This document shows positions 20,601 through 36,610 of a stretch of 64,000 nt of DNA, piece after piece. The notes beneath the pieces were generated by a model. The model worked only from the letters and a program-made list of their open reading frames with translations, did not search any database and was not told the DNA's origin. The number at the start of each line of letters is the position of its first letter. Position 1 is the first letter of the stretch. The translations under genes were made by a program, and so were the position numbers. Source of the stretch: Leptospira fainei serovar Hurstbridge str. BUT 6 (lineage in GTDB: Bacteria > Spirochaetota > Leptospiria > Leptospirales > Leptospiraceae); assembly GCF_000306235.2 (NCBI RefSeq), contig NZ_AKWZ02000010.1, positions 310,001-374,000 on the forward strand, written 5' to 3'.

Positions 20601-21103
20601 GAAGATTGCTTCAAAGCCTGCAGCTTATTCAAATTCGGAAAATTAGAAGGATAAGGATTCGGTTTTAACATTTCTTCTGCGAGCGCATAATACGGATTTA
20701 ATTCGTTCTTAGAGGATTCGACTCGAATTTCTTTCGGCCAACATTCGTCTTGAAAAACCTCTTTATCAGCCCGCAAACTTACATTAGCATTAATAAGCGA
20801 AGTTCCGCCCAACCCGCACCCCACGAGAACGCTAATATCGGGACTAAGATGAAAATCGTATAATCCCGCTTCGGAACCTATCCGATCCTCCGGCAAACTA
20901 AATTGTACTTCGCGAATCGCTTCGGATTCTTTATTTGGAAATTCTCCCGGGCGAATCTCCTTGCCTCTCTCCAATAGACAGACTTTTTTACCTGCACGAG
21001 ACAAACGCGAAGCCGCGATGCTGCCGCCATAACCGGATCCGATTACGACTACCTCGTATTCTTTTTCTATTCTTTCGATGGGAAGCGAAATTCTATTTTG
21101 CAA
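17693..21103 (-). CDS. GMC oxidoreductase fused to alpha/beta hydrolase
   Basis: The 1136-residue protein has two enzymes in one chain. Residues 1-560 are a ChoD-like GMC flavoenzyme: IGSGYGGS (21-28), CVNCGDCVSGC (C198, C201, C204, C208), VHPLGGC (H488) and GVNP (N538). A linker domain of beta character spans about 580-745. From about 800 to the end is an alpha/beta hydrolase with the oxyanion segment LSPGLGVSS, the elbow AHCFGS with C910 in place of Ser, HGALNECYLP where an Asp is usual, and a terminal His in GYGHID (H1111). It starts with TTG at 21103 behind TTCGGAGAGGA. It lies between two other GMC genes with gaps of 76 and 62 bp. The substrate is probably lipid-like, but this is inference. 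Confidence 0.85.
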   Translation of the reverse strand: MQNRISLPIERIEKEYEVVVIGSGYGGSIAASRLSRAGKKVCLLERGKEIRPGEFPNKESEAIREVQFSLPEDRIGSEAGLYDFHLSPDISVLVGCGLGGTSLINANVSLRADKEVFQDECWPKEIRVESSKNELNPYYALAEEMLKPNPYPSNFPNLNKLQALKQSSQYVEGKFYRVPINVTFTSGINHVGVKQDACVNCGDCVSGCNYSSKNTTLMNYLPDAYNHGASIFTESKVRYIEKSGEGWLVHFDLLGLGRELFGKDTLFVRAKTVILSAGTLGSTEILLRSRLNGLSTSDVLGTRFTGNGDMLGFSYNQAQHINGIGFGFRNPKNRIPVGPCITGVIDTRDYGHLEEGMVIEEGSIPGAIGRQLPELFSAAAKLWGKNIRSSASDFFLKRFRTLVSFIFGPYRGAVRNSQTYLVMAHDGSSGQMSLEKDRLRIRWPGIGQRPIFQKISSMLEKATIPGGGIYIKNPVWNNLTKQDLITVHPLGGCVMGESGETGVVNGSCQVYSSETGEDVHEGLYVMDGSVIPRSVGVNPLLTIAAIAERACQKLAERQGWKIGYALPSKPPIPDSNSDVPGIEFTESMKGFYSAQTDNQERGFEIGKNDGTAFEFELTIRSENVDEMIRNPSHKAGLIGTVKAPKLSVKALTVTNGEFELFIERKDRIETRNMVYKMIMHSVEGKSYRFKGEKWIQNDGLINLWRDTTTLYITIYDGPSEMDSVLGVGILHILPEDFAKQMTTMNVINSKGFLQKTDALIKFGKFFAGALYDVYGRLASSMFPWEKDARPREKRKLNVSAPIAYYFNTQDGVQLRLLRYRGGKKGPVLLSPGLGVSSLIFSIDTIDVNLLEFLFGNGYDVWLFDYRTSIALGSAPFPNSGDPIAKIDYPAAVAKVKEITGADSIQVVAHCFGSTTFFMAMLAGLSGVRSAVISQIATNVEVPTLMQLKVGLHVSEVLDALGVKDLTAYAGKHPNWADRILDKLSALQPQSLTEHDMNPVSRRITFLYGQLYRLENLNEETYRYGLREMFGVGNIKAFEHLSKMVRAKHVVDDKGNDTYIPSFERLNLPITILHGALNECYLPESTEKTYSRLVDTFGPEKYQRHLIPGYGHIDCIFGKNAYKDVFPIIVKSLDAYS

Positions 21104-21179
21104 CTATCTAATCCTCTCCGAAATACACGGTAATAATAAATACATAACCTAAATATTATATTTTTTGCATTTACTCGAA

Positions 21180-22904
21180 CTATGCCAATTTTATATCGGG
21201 TTTTCTACCGGTAATTCCTTCGGCGACTCTTTCCGAGAGAGCGGAAATTGTCATCGAAGGATTTGCCCCGATCGCTGTCGGAACCAAGCTCCCGTCAGCC
21301 ACATATAAATTTTGATAATTAAAAACCTGCCCGAACAGTTTGGGATCGGCGGAGCAGACTCCTTCCTTGACAGAGTCGCCTAAAATGCATCCTCCAAGCG
21401 GATGTACGCTAACGTTATTTCGGATCGGCCAGGCCCAAGTCGGCATAGCGAATCTTGCCTCCCCTTTAGCATATTCGTAAAATTTCCTATTTGCATCCAT
21501 GATGGAATCATACAGATGCATATTCTTTTTTTGCGGCCAAGATATTTGAAAATTCTTTTTGCGATCCAAATACATTCGACCGTCGGCGGAATCGATTCCC
21601 ATGCAAAGCAAGACCAGCGATGAATATGATAAATTTCCTTTTAACGATTCTCCCAATAGAAATCCGATTTTACCGAATATTTTTCCGTCAAGTACCCTGC
21701 GGATCAACTGGCCCATTATAAAAAAAAGATATTTCAATCTAAAGAGTATCGGAATTGCCCCTTCGACAAAATAAGAAGCGAATACCGGATAGCTTGCATC
21801 TTCTAAAATGAACGCTTCTTTAGGATTATAATTCTTAAAAAGATTATAATCCGTATATTGAGTTATGACTGGTCCGTAATTCGGATCCGCAGGCTCTTTT
21901 CCTTTAGCAACAAAAGAGAGGAAGTCTCCATTACCTGAAAATTGGGTGCCGATTTTTTCCGAGATATCTGGTAAGGATTTAAAATCGGTTTTGCAACGAA
22001 GAAGCAATTCGGTTGTTCCTAGTGTACCGGCCGAAACTACTACTCTTTTTCCGTCTGCAAAAGATGAAACGGTTTGGGAACCGCTAACATTTAAAAAATA
22101 AACGCGATAACCGAATTCTCCATGCTTAGTTTCGTCCTCCTCGCCCTTCGGTCCTAGCGGTATGATCTTTGTGACTATATGTTCCGTTCTGATTTCGGCT
22201 AGATGTTTATGTCGAGCTACGAATAAATAATTCAAATCGAGCGTATTCTTCGAGTGGGTATTACAGCCTACGTCACATTCGGCACAATAAGTGCATGAAG
22301 TTTGAATCGCTCCGTATTTATTCTTCTCTTGCACGCCAATCGGCGTCGGGTTTTTGAAGTCGTTACCGAAAAAGACGTTTATGTCCGCCAGCTCTGAATT
22401 TCTCCCTTCGGACTTTGCAAAGCGTTGATAAAGTTCGGTGCGTACGATTTTTCTCCGCGGCGTATCCGCTTTCGGAATCGGTCTCGAACCTAATACGGAC
22501 TTAACGATCTTATAATACGGTCTTAAATTGGATTTTTTGCATGATTTAGGCCAGCGATCGTCAAAAATATTATCCGGAGGTTCCAGGAAGACGTTCGCGT
22601 ATATCAGGGAGCCGCCGCCTAATCCGGCGGAAAGAACCACGTCTAACTTTGGATAGTTTCGGATATCGAATAGACCGGTGGATCGCTCGTTACTTTTTGA
22701 ATTCCGGAATTTGCGCTTCTCTTCCGGAATATTCCAAAAGTTTTTAGACATGTCGTGAGGGGATCGGGGAAACGAGCCCATCGGATACTCTTTTCCTCTC
22801 TCCAATACGAGAACCTTCTTTCCCGGCCATTTTTTAGAAAGCCTACACGCATTAATAGCACCACCAAAGCCCGTGCCGATTATTATGGCTTCGTAATTCT
22901 TCAA
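21180..22904 (-). CDS. ChoD-like GMC family FAD oxidoreductase with four-cysteine motif
   Basis: First gene of the three-GMC operon, 574 residues. It has IIGTGFGGA (8-16) and GLGGGSLIYANV for FAD, CTYCAECDVGC (C204, C207, C210, C214) as an iron-sulfur signature, SVHPLGGC and GANP with the usual His and Asn of the GMC active site. Two hydrophobic stretches around residues 385-410 may contact the membrane. The start is TTG at 22904, preceded by TTCGGAGAGGA, the same 11 bases that precede the fused GMC gene. It is divergent from the metallophosphoesterase gene with 114 bp between the starts, so a shared regulatory region is likely. Confidence 0.85.
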   Translation of the reverse strand: MKNYEAIIIGTGFGGAINACRLSKKWPGKKVLVLERGKEYPMGSFPRSPHDMSKNFWNIPEEKRKFRNSKSNERSTGLFDIRNYPKLDVVLSAGLGGGSLIYANVFLEPPDNIFDDRWPKSCKKSNLRPYYKIVKSVLGSRPIPKADTPRRKIVRTELYQRFAKSEGRNSELADINVFFGNDFKNPTPIGVQEKNKYGAIQTSCTYCAECDVGCNTHSKNTLDLNYLFVARHKHLAEIRTEHIVTKIIPLGPKGEEDETKHGEFGYRVYFLNVSGSQTVSSFADGKRVVVSAGTLGTTELLLRCKTDFKSLPDISEKIGTQFSGNGDFLSFVAKGKEPADPNYGPVITQYTDYNLFKNYNPKEAFILEDASYPVFASYFVEGAIPILFRLKYLFFIMGQLIRRVLDGKIFGKIGFLLGESLKGNLSYSSLVLLCMGIDSADGRMYLDRKKNFQISWPQKKNMHLYDSIMDANRKFYEYAKGEARFAMPTWAWPIRNNVSVHPLGGCILGDSVKEGVCSADPKLFGQVFNYQNLYVADGSLVPTAIGANPSMTISALSERVAEGITGRKPDIKLA

Positions 22905-23018
22905 AGTAAACTCCTCTCCGAATGGCTAAAAGTTTACTTATTTGCTTTATTTGTCCCACAAAAGCAATAATTAATTGATTTAATTACAATATTTTAATAA
23001 CTTCACACACGAGAAAGT

Positions 23019-24527
23019 ATGAGCCAAATTCGTTATATAGTAGTTTCTGATGTTCATTTTGGAGCTTATAATAGCCTCCTCACTAATATTGAGGAGGTCC
23101 CCGGAGCTACACCGAGTAAACGATTTCCGGTTAACGCGTTAAAAACTTCTCCCGCTCTCAAAAATCTAATGGAGAGCTTAAAAAAGATCGTCACTTCAGT
23201 TAACAAAATCGGTAAACCCCCCCAGTTTATCCTGCTGGGGGACATTCTTGAATTGGCATTGGGAGGGATGAACGACGCTGCTATGACTTTCGAGCGTTTT
23301 TTAGAATGTGCGTATACGACTGCGAAACCGATTTTTTCCGACCAACTATTATATATTCCAGGTAATCACGATCACCATCTCTGGGAGACTGCGAGAGAAA
23401 AACAGTACGTAGATTACATTGCTGCCCTGAAACCCCGCGACCATATAGCGGACTCTTGGCATACCACTAAGATGGTCGAACCGGATTTCATTCTTTCAGA
23501 CCTACTTACCGGGATATTACGACGGAATCCCCGTTTGAAACAAGCTAAAGCTCTGATCGCTTATCCGAATTACGAAATTCGAACAAAGAGCAGCGGCAAA
23601 TCAATTATACTGAGCCACGGAAATTTCTTAGAAAACATCTATTCGTTGATGAGTTCCATCCAAAGAGTACTTCTCCCGGAGATGGATGCAGTTACGAAAT
23701 CAAAAGCGCCGGCTACTTTCTGGGTAAAGCTCAAAAATAAATTCCCATTTCAAAGCAAACCCGAGCCGAACAAGCCGGAATCAATCTACGATCTTGAGCG
23801 TGAGAACTTCGCTTGGATCGATTTCTTTTGGTCCACATTGGGCAGATCCGGTAAAGTAGGCAAAGGAATCGGGTTAGTTTATGATATGCTACAGGATTCG
23901 AAAGCGGTCGGCAGATTATCGGCAAACGTATCGGAATATCTACTTCGAAACCTGAGTATACTTCCTTTTCTGAAATCACTCGTCCGACACGCGTTATCTT
24001 TTTTTCTTCAAAGAATCATCCTTAAAGTCGGACAAAGCGAACGTGGAATGTCGGACGAGGTACTCAGCCAAGAAGTAATACAAAACCTTGACGTATACTT
24101 GGATACGGTTCTTCCGTATCAGTGGGGACTCGAAACGAAACGCGAGTTCCCGAAAGAATATTCTTTTATCTTCGGACACACTCATAAACCGTTCGAATCT
24201 TATTCTCGAGATCTAGGTTTAGATAAACGATCAGCTCGAATTTACAATACCGGAGGCTGGGTAGTGGATACGATTAAGGAAATGCGTTCCCACGGCGGAG
24301 CAATTCTCTTAATCGACGAAGAAATGAATATCGTTTCATTTCATGCTTATAAGGAAAGCGATCTAAAACCTTCCTTTCATCGGTTAAAAGACGACGCGAA
24401 TCCTTTATATGATTCCTTAATTCAAAAGGTCGATCTTTCTTCCGGCATTTTCAAAAAACTTTCCGAGTCCTTTCATAAAGAAATCGAATTACGCAGAAAG
24501 ATGTTAAAGACCCGAGTGGACGAGTAA
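23019..24527 (+). CDS. Calcineurin-like metallophosphoesterase
   Basis: The 502-residue protein has the full set of metal-binding motifs: SDVHFG (D11, H13), LLGD (74-75), GNHDHH (115-120), LSHGN (H200) and GHTH (near 386). This is the dinuclear calcineurin-like phosphoesterase fold, acting on phosphomonoesters or phosphodiesters. It is longer than most bacterial members, with an insert between about residues 210 and 370. There is no signal peptide. It is transcribed divergently from the GMC operon, which suggests a joint role, perhaps on a phosphorylated lipid. The true substrate is unknown. Confidence 0.86.
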   Translation: MSQIRYIVVSDVHFGAYNSLLTNIEEVPGATPSKRFPVNALKTSPALKNLMESLKKIVTSVNKIGKPPQFILLGDILELALGGMNDAAMTFERFLECAYTTAKPIFSDQLLYIPGNHDHHLWETAREKQYVDYIAALKPRDHIADSWHTTKMVEPDFILSDLLTGILRRNPRLKQAKALIAYPNYEIRTKSSGKSIILSHGNFLENIYSLMSSIQRVLLPEMDAVTKSKAPATFWVKLKNKFPFQSKPEPNKPESIYDLERENFAWIDFFWSTLGRSGKVGKGIGLVYDMLQDSKAVGRLSANVSEYLLRNLSILPFLKSLVRHALSFFLQRIILKVGQSERGMSDEVLSQEVIQNLDVYLDTVLPYQWGLETKREFPKEYSFIFGHTHKPFESYSRDLGLDKRSARIYNTGGWVVDTIKEMRSHGGAILLIDEEMNIVSFHAYKESDLKPSFHRLKDDANPLYDSLIQKVDLSSGIFKKLSESFHKEIELRRKMLKTRVDE

Positions 24528-24529
24528 AA

Positions 24530-24554
24530 GACCCGAATAATTTCTTATTCGGTC
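24530..24554 (+). terminator. Probable terminator after the metallophosphoesterase gene
   Basis: GACCCGAATAA (24530-24540) pairs with TTATTCGGTC (24545-24554) across a TTTC loop with one bulged C, starting 3 nt after the stop codon. Only a short T-rich stretch follows, so termination strength is uncertain. Confidence 0.55.
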
Positions 24555-24768
24555 ATTCTTCGAACTTCGGCTCATATTCGAATTTCGTCGCAGTCAAGTC
24601 GCGAAGCTCACCCGTAAAGCCTCTCGTTGAGAAGGTTGAAATAAAGAATTCTCGATAGAAAATAGATTAGAAAAGCTGAAATTCCGGAAATTTAACGGAA
24701 ACCTCTCGCTTCCCAAGAACTTTCAATGAAGAACCATAACGAACTGGAAGAATTAAAGTGAAAATCAG

Positions 24769-25617
24769 TCATGTAATCCCCCCTGTCGTCGAAATTTTTA
24801 AGGGGGCTTCCGTCTCGCCGACATCACTCCTTTTTCGAATCACAGACTCGTAATAGGATTCGTAATCGGGAAAATTCGTCCCCATGATTCTATCCCAAAA
24901 ATTAAAATACAAGCTATAGTTCCCGTGAAATTTCTGATGATGCATATTATGGTGAGACGACGTGTTGATCCATTTTAAGATCCGATGGCCGGCCCAACCC
25001 TGTGGAAAAAGTTCGTATCCTAGATGCCACCAAATATTCATTATCATTGCGTAAAACGTATGAAATAAAACTACGTAATAGTATACGGGTAAAAAACAAA
25101 TGATAGGAACGATATAAACTCCCTCTAAAAACGCCTCCGCCCAATGAAAATTATAAGCTGCTAAAGGAGAAGGGTTTACGGATTTATGATGAACGGAATG
25201 AACATACGGATAAATGGATTTTAAATGGACCAATCGGTGCATCCAATAAAACCAAGTTTCATGCCAAATCGTAATGACTACGTACGTAAAAATCGCGTAG
25301 AACCAGCCGCCATGCAATGAAAAATCATAATATACCTTTCTTTGGAGGTAGCCTAGTCGGGACAGCGTAAAGACCGTAACGGAGATGGCGCAAAACATGA
25401 ACAGAGTCACCGCGGATTGCTTTATTTCGAAAATAAGGCGTTCTTTTTTGGGGAACGTCGATTGTATGCGAAAACGTTGAAAATAACCTTTCTTCCAAAC
25501 CCAGAATATTAAGAAAGCTAGACCCGCAATAGGATAATAGCGAACAAAATTCATCATCAGCTGATAAAGCGCAAATCCTCCGACGCAATCCCAACTCAGT
25601 TCGCAAGTAAACCTCAT
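24769..25617 (-). CDS. Sterol desaturase / fatty acid hydroxylase superfamily protein
   Basis: A membrane di-iron enzyme of 282 residues. The histidine boxes are HETWFYWMHRLVH, HSVHHKSVNPSP and HHNMHHQKFHG, matching the eight-His pattern of the family. Four hydrophobic segments lie at about 28-43, 70-90, 102-122 and 165-190. Members hydroxylate or desaturate sterols, fatty acids or ether lipids (C5 desaturase, alkylglycerol monooxygenase, carotene hydroxylase). The exact substrate cannot be read from sequence. GGGG lies about 9 nt before the ATG at 25617; a second in-frame ATG at 25557 is possible. It is convergent with the metallophosphoesterase gene and lies next to the rpsG terminator. Confidence 0.87.
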   Translation of the reverse strand: MRFTCELSWDCVGGFALYQLMMNFVRYYPIAGLAFLIFWVWKKGYFQRFRIQSTFPKKERLIFEIKQSAVTLFMFCAISVTVFTLSRLGYLQRKVYYDFSLHGGWFYAIFTYVVITIWHETWFYWMHRLVHLKSIYPYVHSVHHKSVNPSPLAAYNFHWAEAFLEGVYIVPIICFLPVYYYVVLFHTFYAMIMNIWWHLGYELFPQGWAGHRILKWINTSSHHNMHHQKFHGNYSLYFNFWDRIMGTNFPDYESYYESVIRKRSDVGETEAPLKISTTGGIT

Positions 25618-25843
25618 CGCGAAACCCCCCTGTATTTACGCTTTTATCTTAAGATAAAATCGACATTTCGTCTTCTGAAAAATCTTTCCGGAAATGAAGA
25701 AAGAGCCCCCGATTATTTGGCGCTCAAACGAATTCTCGGAATTCATTCTGTATGATTCGCCCTGATCGAGCTTCTCAATCATAACGCTAGAACTTAGAAT
25801 GCTTTTGAAATTTTGATCCGTATTGGACGGTTAACTTGGAAAT

Positions 25844-25869
25844 AAAAAAAGGAGGCTTCTGCCTCCTTT
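25844..25869 (-). terminator. Rho-independent terminator of the rpoBC-rpsLG operon
   Basis: On the minus strand, the stem AAAGGAGGC/GCCTCCTTT with a 4-nt loop is followed by seven T. It lies 86 bp beyond the rpsG stop codon and is the strongest terminator in the window. It marks the end of str-operon transcription before the sterol-desaturase gene. Confidence 0.9.
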
Positions 25870-25915
25870 CATTGATTGGGATTTCTCGAACAAGTCGAGA
25901 GACATGCATTTCACA

Positions 25916-25933
25916 CCCGGAAAAAAATCCGGG
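25916..25933. repeat. Hairpin just after rpsG
   Basis: CCCGGA and TCCGGG form a 6-bp stem around a six-A loop, 22 bp beyond the rpsG stop. No T-run follows, so this may be an RNA 3'-end stabiliser or processing site rather than a terminator. Confidence 0.5.
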
Positions 25934-25954
25934 CCGTCAGTACTAAGAAATTTC

Positions 25955-26428
25955 TTACCAGCGGTAGTGGCTGAACGCCTTGTTTGCGTCCGCCATTTTG
26001 CGGATATCTTCCTTCTTCTTGATAGCGGAACCTGTGCCTTTTTGGGCTTCGATGAATTCTGCCGCTAACTTATTTGCCATTCCCTTTTCGTTTCTGTCTC
26101 TGGAATAACGAATGAGCCAGCGAATTCCCAGAGCCAATCGACGCTCGGGGCGAACTTCGATAGGAACTTGGTAAGTAACACCACCCACGCGGCGTGATTT
26201 TACTTCCACCTGTGGTTTTACGTTTTCGAGAGCTTCTTTAAAAGTTACATACGGATCATTTCCGGTCTTCTTCTGAATCAACTCGAGTGCGTCGTAAAAT
26301 AGTCTCTCTGCTACGGATTTCTTTCCGTCTACCATAAGACAGTTAATGAATTTTGCAATATGAGCGTCGCTGTAAACCGAATCAGGCTGAATTTTGCGGG
26401 GCTCGACTTTTCCTCTTCTTCTGGACAT
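25955..26428 (-). CDS. rpsG: 30S ribosomal protein S7
   Basis: S7 organises the 3' domain of 16S rRNA. The 157-residue protein begins MSRRRGKVEPRKI and contains KFINCLMVDGKKSVAERLFY, GGVTYQVPIEVRPERR and ANKAFSHYRW at the C-terminus, all diagnostic. Length is normal. It follows rpsL by 13 bp. In most bacteria fusA comes next; here a terminator and unrelated genes follow. Confidence 0.98.
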   Translation of the reverse strand: MSRRRGKVEPRKIQPDSVYSDAHIAKFINCLMVDGKKSVAERLFYDALELIQKKTGNDPYVTFKEALENVKPQVEVKSRRVGGVTYQVPIEVRPERRLALGIRWLIRYSRDRNEKGMANKLAAEFIEAQKGTGSAIKKKEDIRKMADANKAFSHYRW

Positions 26429-26441
26429 TCCCTATCTCCCG

Positions 26442-26816
26442 TTACGCCTTAGGTTTTTTCGTTCCGTATTTAGAACGGCTTTTGCGACGTTTGTCGATAC
26501 CAAGTGTGTCTAAGGTACCGCGGATAATATGATAACGAACCCCTGGTAAGTCTTTGACCCTTCCACCACGGATCAGAACAACGTTGTGTTCTTGCAAGTT
26601 ATGTCCCTCACCAGGAATGTAAGCGGTTACTTCGATTCCGGTTGTAAGACGCACCCTTGCGACTTTTCTCATAGCTGAGTTCGGTTTTTTAGGAGTGAAC
26701 GTAGTCACCCTTGTGCAAACCCCCCTACGTTGGGGGCTACTCTTAAGAGCAGGAGATTTAGATTTGTTCTTCTGTTTCTTCCTGCCGTGGCGTATAAGTT
26801 GGCTAATTGTAGGCAT
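26442..26816 (-). CDS. rpsL: 30S ribosomal protein S12
   Basis: S12 sits at the decoding centre. The 124-residue protein has [18 protein letters not shown] and [14 protein letters not shown]. The lysines in TPKKPNSA and RVKDLPG, where streptomycin-resistance changes usually fall, are both the sensitive-type residue. It lies 75 bp after rpoC and 13 bp before rpsG. Confidence 0.98.
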   Translation of the reverse strand: MPTISQLIRHGRKKQKNKSKSPALKSSPQRRGVCTRVTTFTPKKPNSAMRKVARVRLTTGIEVTAYIPGEGHNLQEHNVVLIRGGRVKDLPGVRYHIIRGTLDTLGIDKRRKSRSKYGTKKPKA

Positions 26817-26891
26817 GAATCCCTTCTATTTTTAGGCGGGTGACGACCCGATTTTACCAGATCGTCAGTACCCGCTCTATTGTAAATCTCT

Positions 26892-31097
<4,206 letters not shown>

Positions 31098-31109
31098 GCT
31101 AACCTTCCC

Positions 31110-34790
<3,681 letters not shown>

Positions 34791-34836
34791 CGGATACCCC
34801 CTAATGGATAATGAAAAATCATAATATATGTGAATA

Positions 34837-34874
34837 AAAGCAATAAAGCAAGGAGGTCCATTGGGCCTCCTTGC
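34837..34874 (-). terminator. Hairpin between rplL and rpoB (attenuator-like)
   Basis: On the minus strand GCAAGGAGG pairs with CCTCCTTGC (9 bp, 9-nt loop; 34848-34874), followed by TTTATTGCTTTTA. The T-run is interrupted, so part of the transcripts should read through. An rplL-rpoB attenuator that lowers RNA-polymerase subunit synthesis relative to L7/L12 is well known in other bacteria. Confidence 0.75.
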
Positions 34875-34924
34875 CTAAGTGAAAGGATTGTAATCTGGTA
34901 TCTAGGAGACTAGCCCCGAACAGA

Positions 34925-35308
34925 TTAGACAGCCTTGAGTTCGATTTGAGCGCCAACCGCTTCTAGTTTCTTTTTCAGGTCGTCGGCTTCCGCTTTCGCA
35001 ACGCCTTCCTTCACTGCTTTTCCGCCAGCTTCTACTAAATCTTTAGCTTCTTTTAAGCCAAGACCAGTGATCTCACGAACTACCTTAATAACTTCGATTT
35101 TCTTATCTCCGAAGCCTTTCAGGACGACATTGAAAGATGCCGGCTCTTCAGCTGCTGCAGCGGGTGCTGCTCCGCCGCCTGCTGCGGCAACTGCTACTGG
35201 AGCAGCTGCGGAAATTCCGAACTTCTCCTCCATCTTTTTGACGAGGTCGGCTGCCTCGACCAGGGTCAGCTTGCCGATTTGCTCTAATAACGCTTCAGTG
35301 GTAGACAT
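34925..35308 (-). CDS. rplL: 50S ribosomal protein L7/L12
   Basis: The stalk protein of the ribosome, 127 residues. It has the N-terminal dimer region [26 protein letters not shown], an Ala-rich hinge (residues 33-55), and the factor-binding C-terminal domain with [20 protein letters not shown] and [10 protein letters not shown]. It follows rplJ by 45 bp. Confidence 0.98.
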   Translation of the reverse strand: MSTTEALLEQIGKLTLVEAADLVKKMEEKFGISAAAPVAVAAAGGGAAPAAAAEEPASFNVVLKGFGDKKIEVIKVVREITGLGLKEAKDLVEAGGKAVKEGVAKAEADDLKKKLEAVGAQIELKAV

Positions 35309-35353
35309 TGGGTGCTCCTTTGATTCCGTATGGTCCTTTGTACTAAATGGGTT

Positions 35354-35887
35354 CTACTGGTTGTTCTTCTCTGCGGTTGCTTGAATAGCTCGCGCGAGAC
35401 TTGCGATGATCTGGTTGATTCCCGAAGCGATACTCCGGGCCGGACCGTTGATTCCGCCTGCGATCTGAGCAAGAAGTTGTTCTCTGCTCGGAAGACCTGC
35501 GATTGCTTCTACGCCTTCCGCATCCAAAACCGATCCGTCCAAATAACCTGCCTTTACGATCAGGTTCTTATTGGTTTTAGCAAATTCCTTTAGAACTTTT
35601 GCTACGGTGGGTAGATTCGCGTCGGCGAAAATTGCCGCTAAGGGACCTTGGTATTCGGGCCCAAAGGCAATGTTTTTATCCTTATGCTTTCCTGATTCCT
35701 TGAGCGCGAGGAGGAAAAGGTTGTTTTTGACTACCTTTAGTTCCGAGCCCTCTTTGCGGAGTTTCGCCCGGAGACCGGTGATTTCCTCCACGGTAAGGCC
35801 GCTGTAGCTGGCTAGGATAAAGTCGCTACTTGCCTCAAGTTTGCCCTTCAATAGGGCGACTGCTTCGTGTTTTTCCTGGCTGGGCAT
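35354..35887 (-). CDS. rplJ: 50S ribosomal protein L10
   Basis: L10 anchors the L7/L12 dimers on the ribosome. The 177-residue protein begins [18 protein letters not shown] and contains [19 protein letters not shown] and the NNLFLLAL segment typical of L10. Length is normal. It follows rplA by 26 bp and precedes rplL by 45 bp. No obvious autoregulatory leader structure was resolved in the short gap before it. Confidence 0.96.
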   Translation of the reverse strand: MPSQEKHEAVALLKGKLEASSDFILASYSGLTVEEITGLRAKLRKEGSELKVVKNNLFLLALKESGKHKDKNIAFGPEYQGPLAAIFADANLPTVAKVLKEFAKTNKNLIVKAGYLDGSVLDAEGVEAIAGLPSREQLLAQIAGGINGPARSIASGINQIIASLARAIQATAEKNNQ

Positions 35888-35913
35888 CTGATTCTTCTCC
35901 CTGTCTTCGAGCC

Positions 35914-36606
35914 TTAAACGGCCGAGTTGACCAGTTCCTTAACGTCGACCTTAATCCCTGCGCCCATCGTAGGAGAGACTGCAAAGGTTTTCAGGTAATC
36001 GCCCTTCGCGTCCGAGGGTTTGTCTCGAAGAAGGGTTTGAACTACGGTACGAATATTTTCTACAAGCTTCGCTTGATCAAAGCTAACTTTGCCCACTCCT
36101 AGATGAACGACACCGCCTTTATCAGGACGATATTCGATCCTTCCCGACTTGAGCTCACCGACCGCTTTTGCAACGTCGTTAGTGACCGTTCCTGCTTTCG
36201 GCTTAGGCATTAAACCTTTACGTCCTAAAATAGGACCGAGCTTTCCGACATCCTTCATCATGTCAGGAGTCGCAACGCAAGCATCAAAATCCGTCCAGCC
36301 GCCGGCAACCTTTTCGATCAGGTCGGCATCGCCTACGAATTCTGCTCCTGCAGCCTTAGCTTCGTTTTGCTTGTCTCCCTTACAGAAAACTAATACGCGA
36401 ACCAGTTTTCCTGTTCCATGAGGAAGGGAAATCGTTCCGCGAATATTCTGAAGTGACTTATAATTGACTTTAGTGGCGATTTCTATGGTTCCATCGAACT
36501 TTGTGTAAGAAGAAGCTTTCGCTAATTCTACCGCTTTCTCGATCGGATACACCTTGGTGCTGTCGATATTCTCTTTTACAGCACGATATTTTTTTCCGCG
36601 CTTCAT
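35914..36606 (-). CDS. rplA: 50S ribosomal protein L1
   Basis: L1 forms the mobile stalk at the E site and in many bacteria represses its own operon. The 230-residue protein has [15 protein letters not shown], the GTGK segment, [15 protein letters not shown] and [11 protein letters not shown] at the end. It begins 4 bp after the rplK stop, indicating translational coupling. Confidence 0.98.
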   Translation of the reverse strand: MKRGKKYRAVKENIDSTKVYPIEKAVELAKASSYTKFDGTIEIATKVNYKSLQNIRGTISLPHGTGKLVRVLVFCKGDKQNEAKAAGAEFVGDADLIEKVAGGWTDFDACVATPDMMKDVGKLGPILGRKGLMPKPKAGTVTNDVAKAVGELKSGRIEYRPDKGGVVHLGVGKVSFDQAKLVENIRTVVQTLLRDKPSDAKGDYLKTFAVSPTMGAGIKVDVKELVNSAV

Positions 36607-36610
36607 CGTT

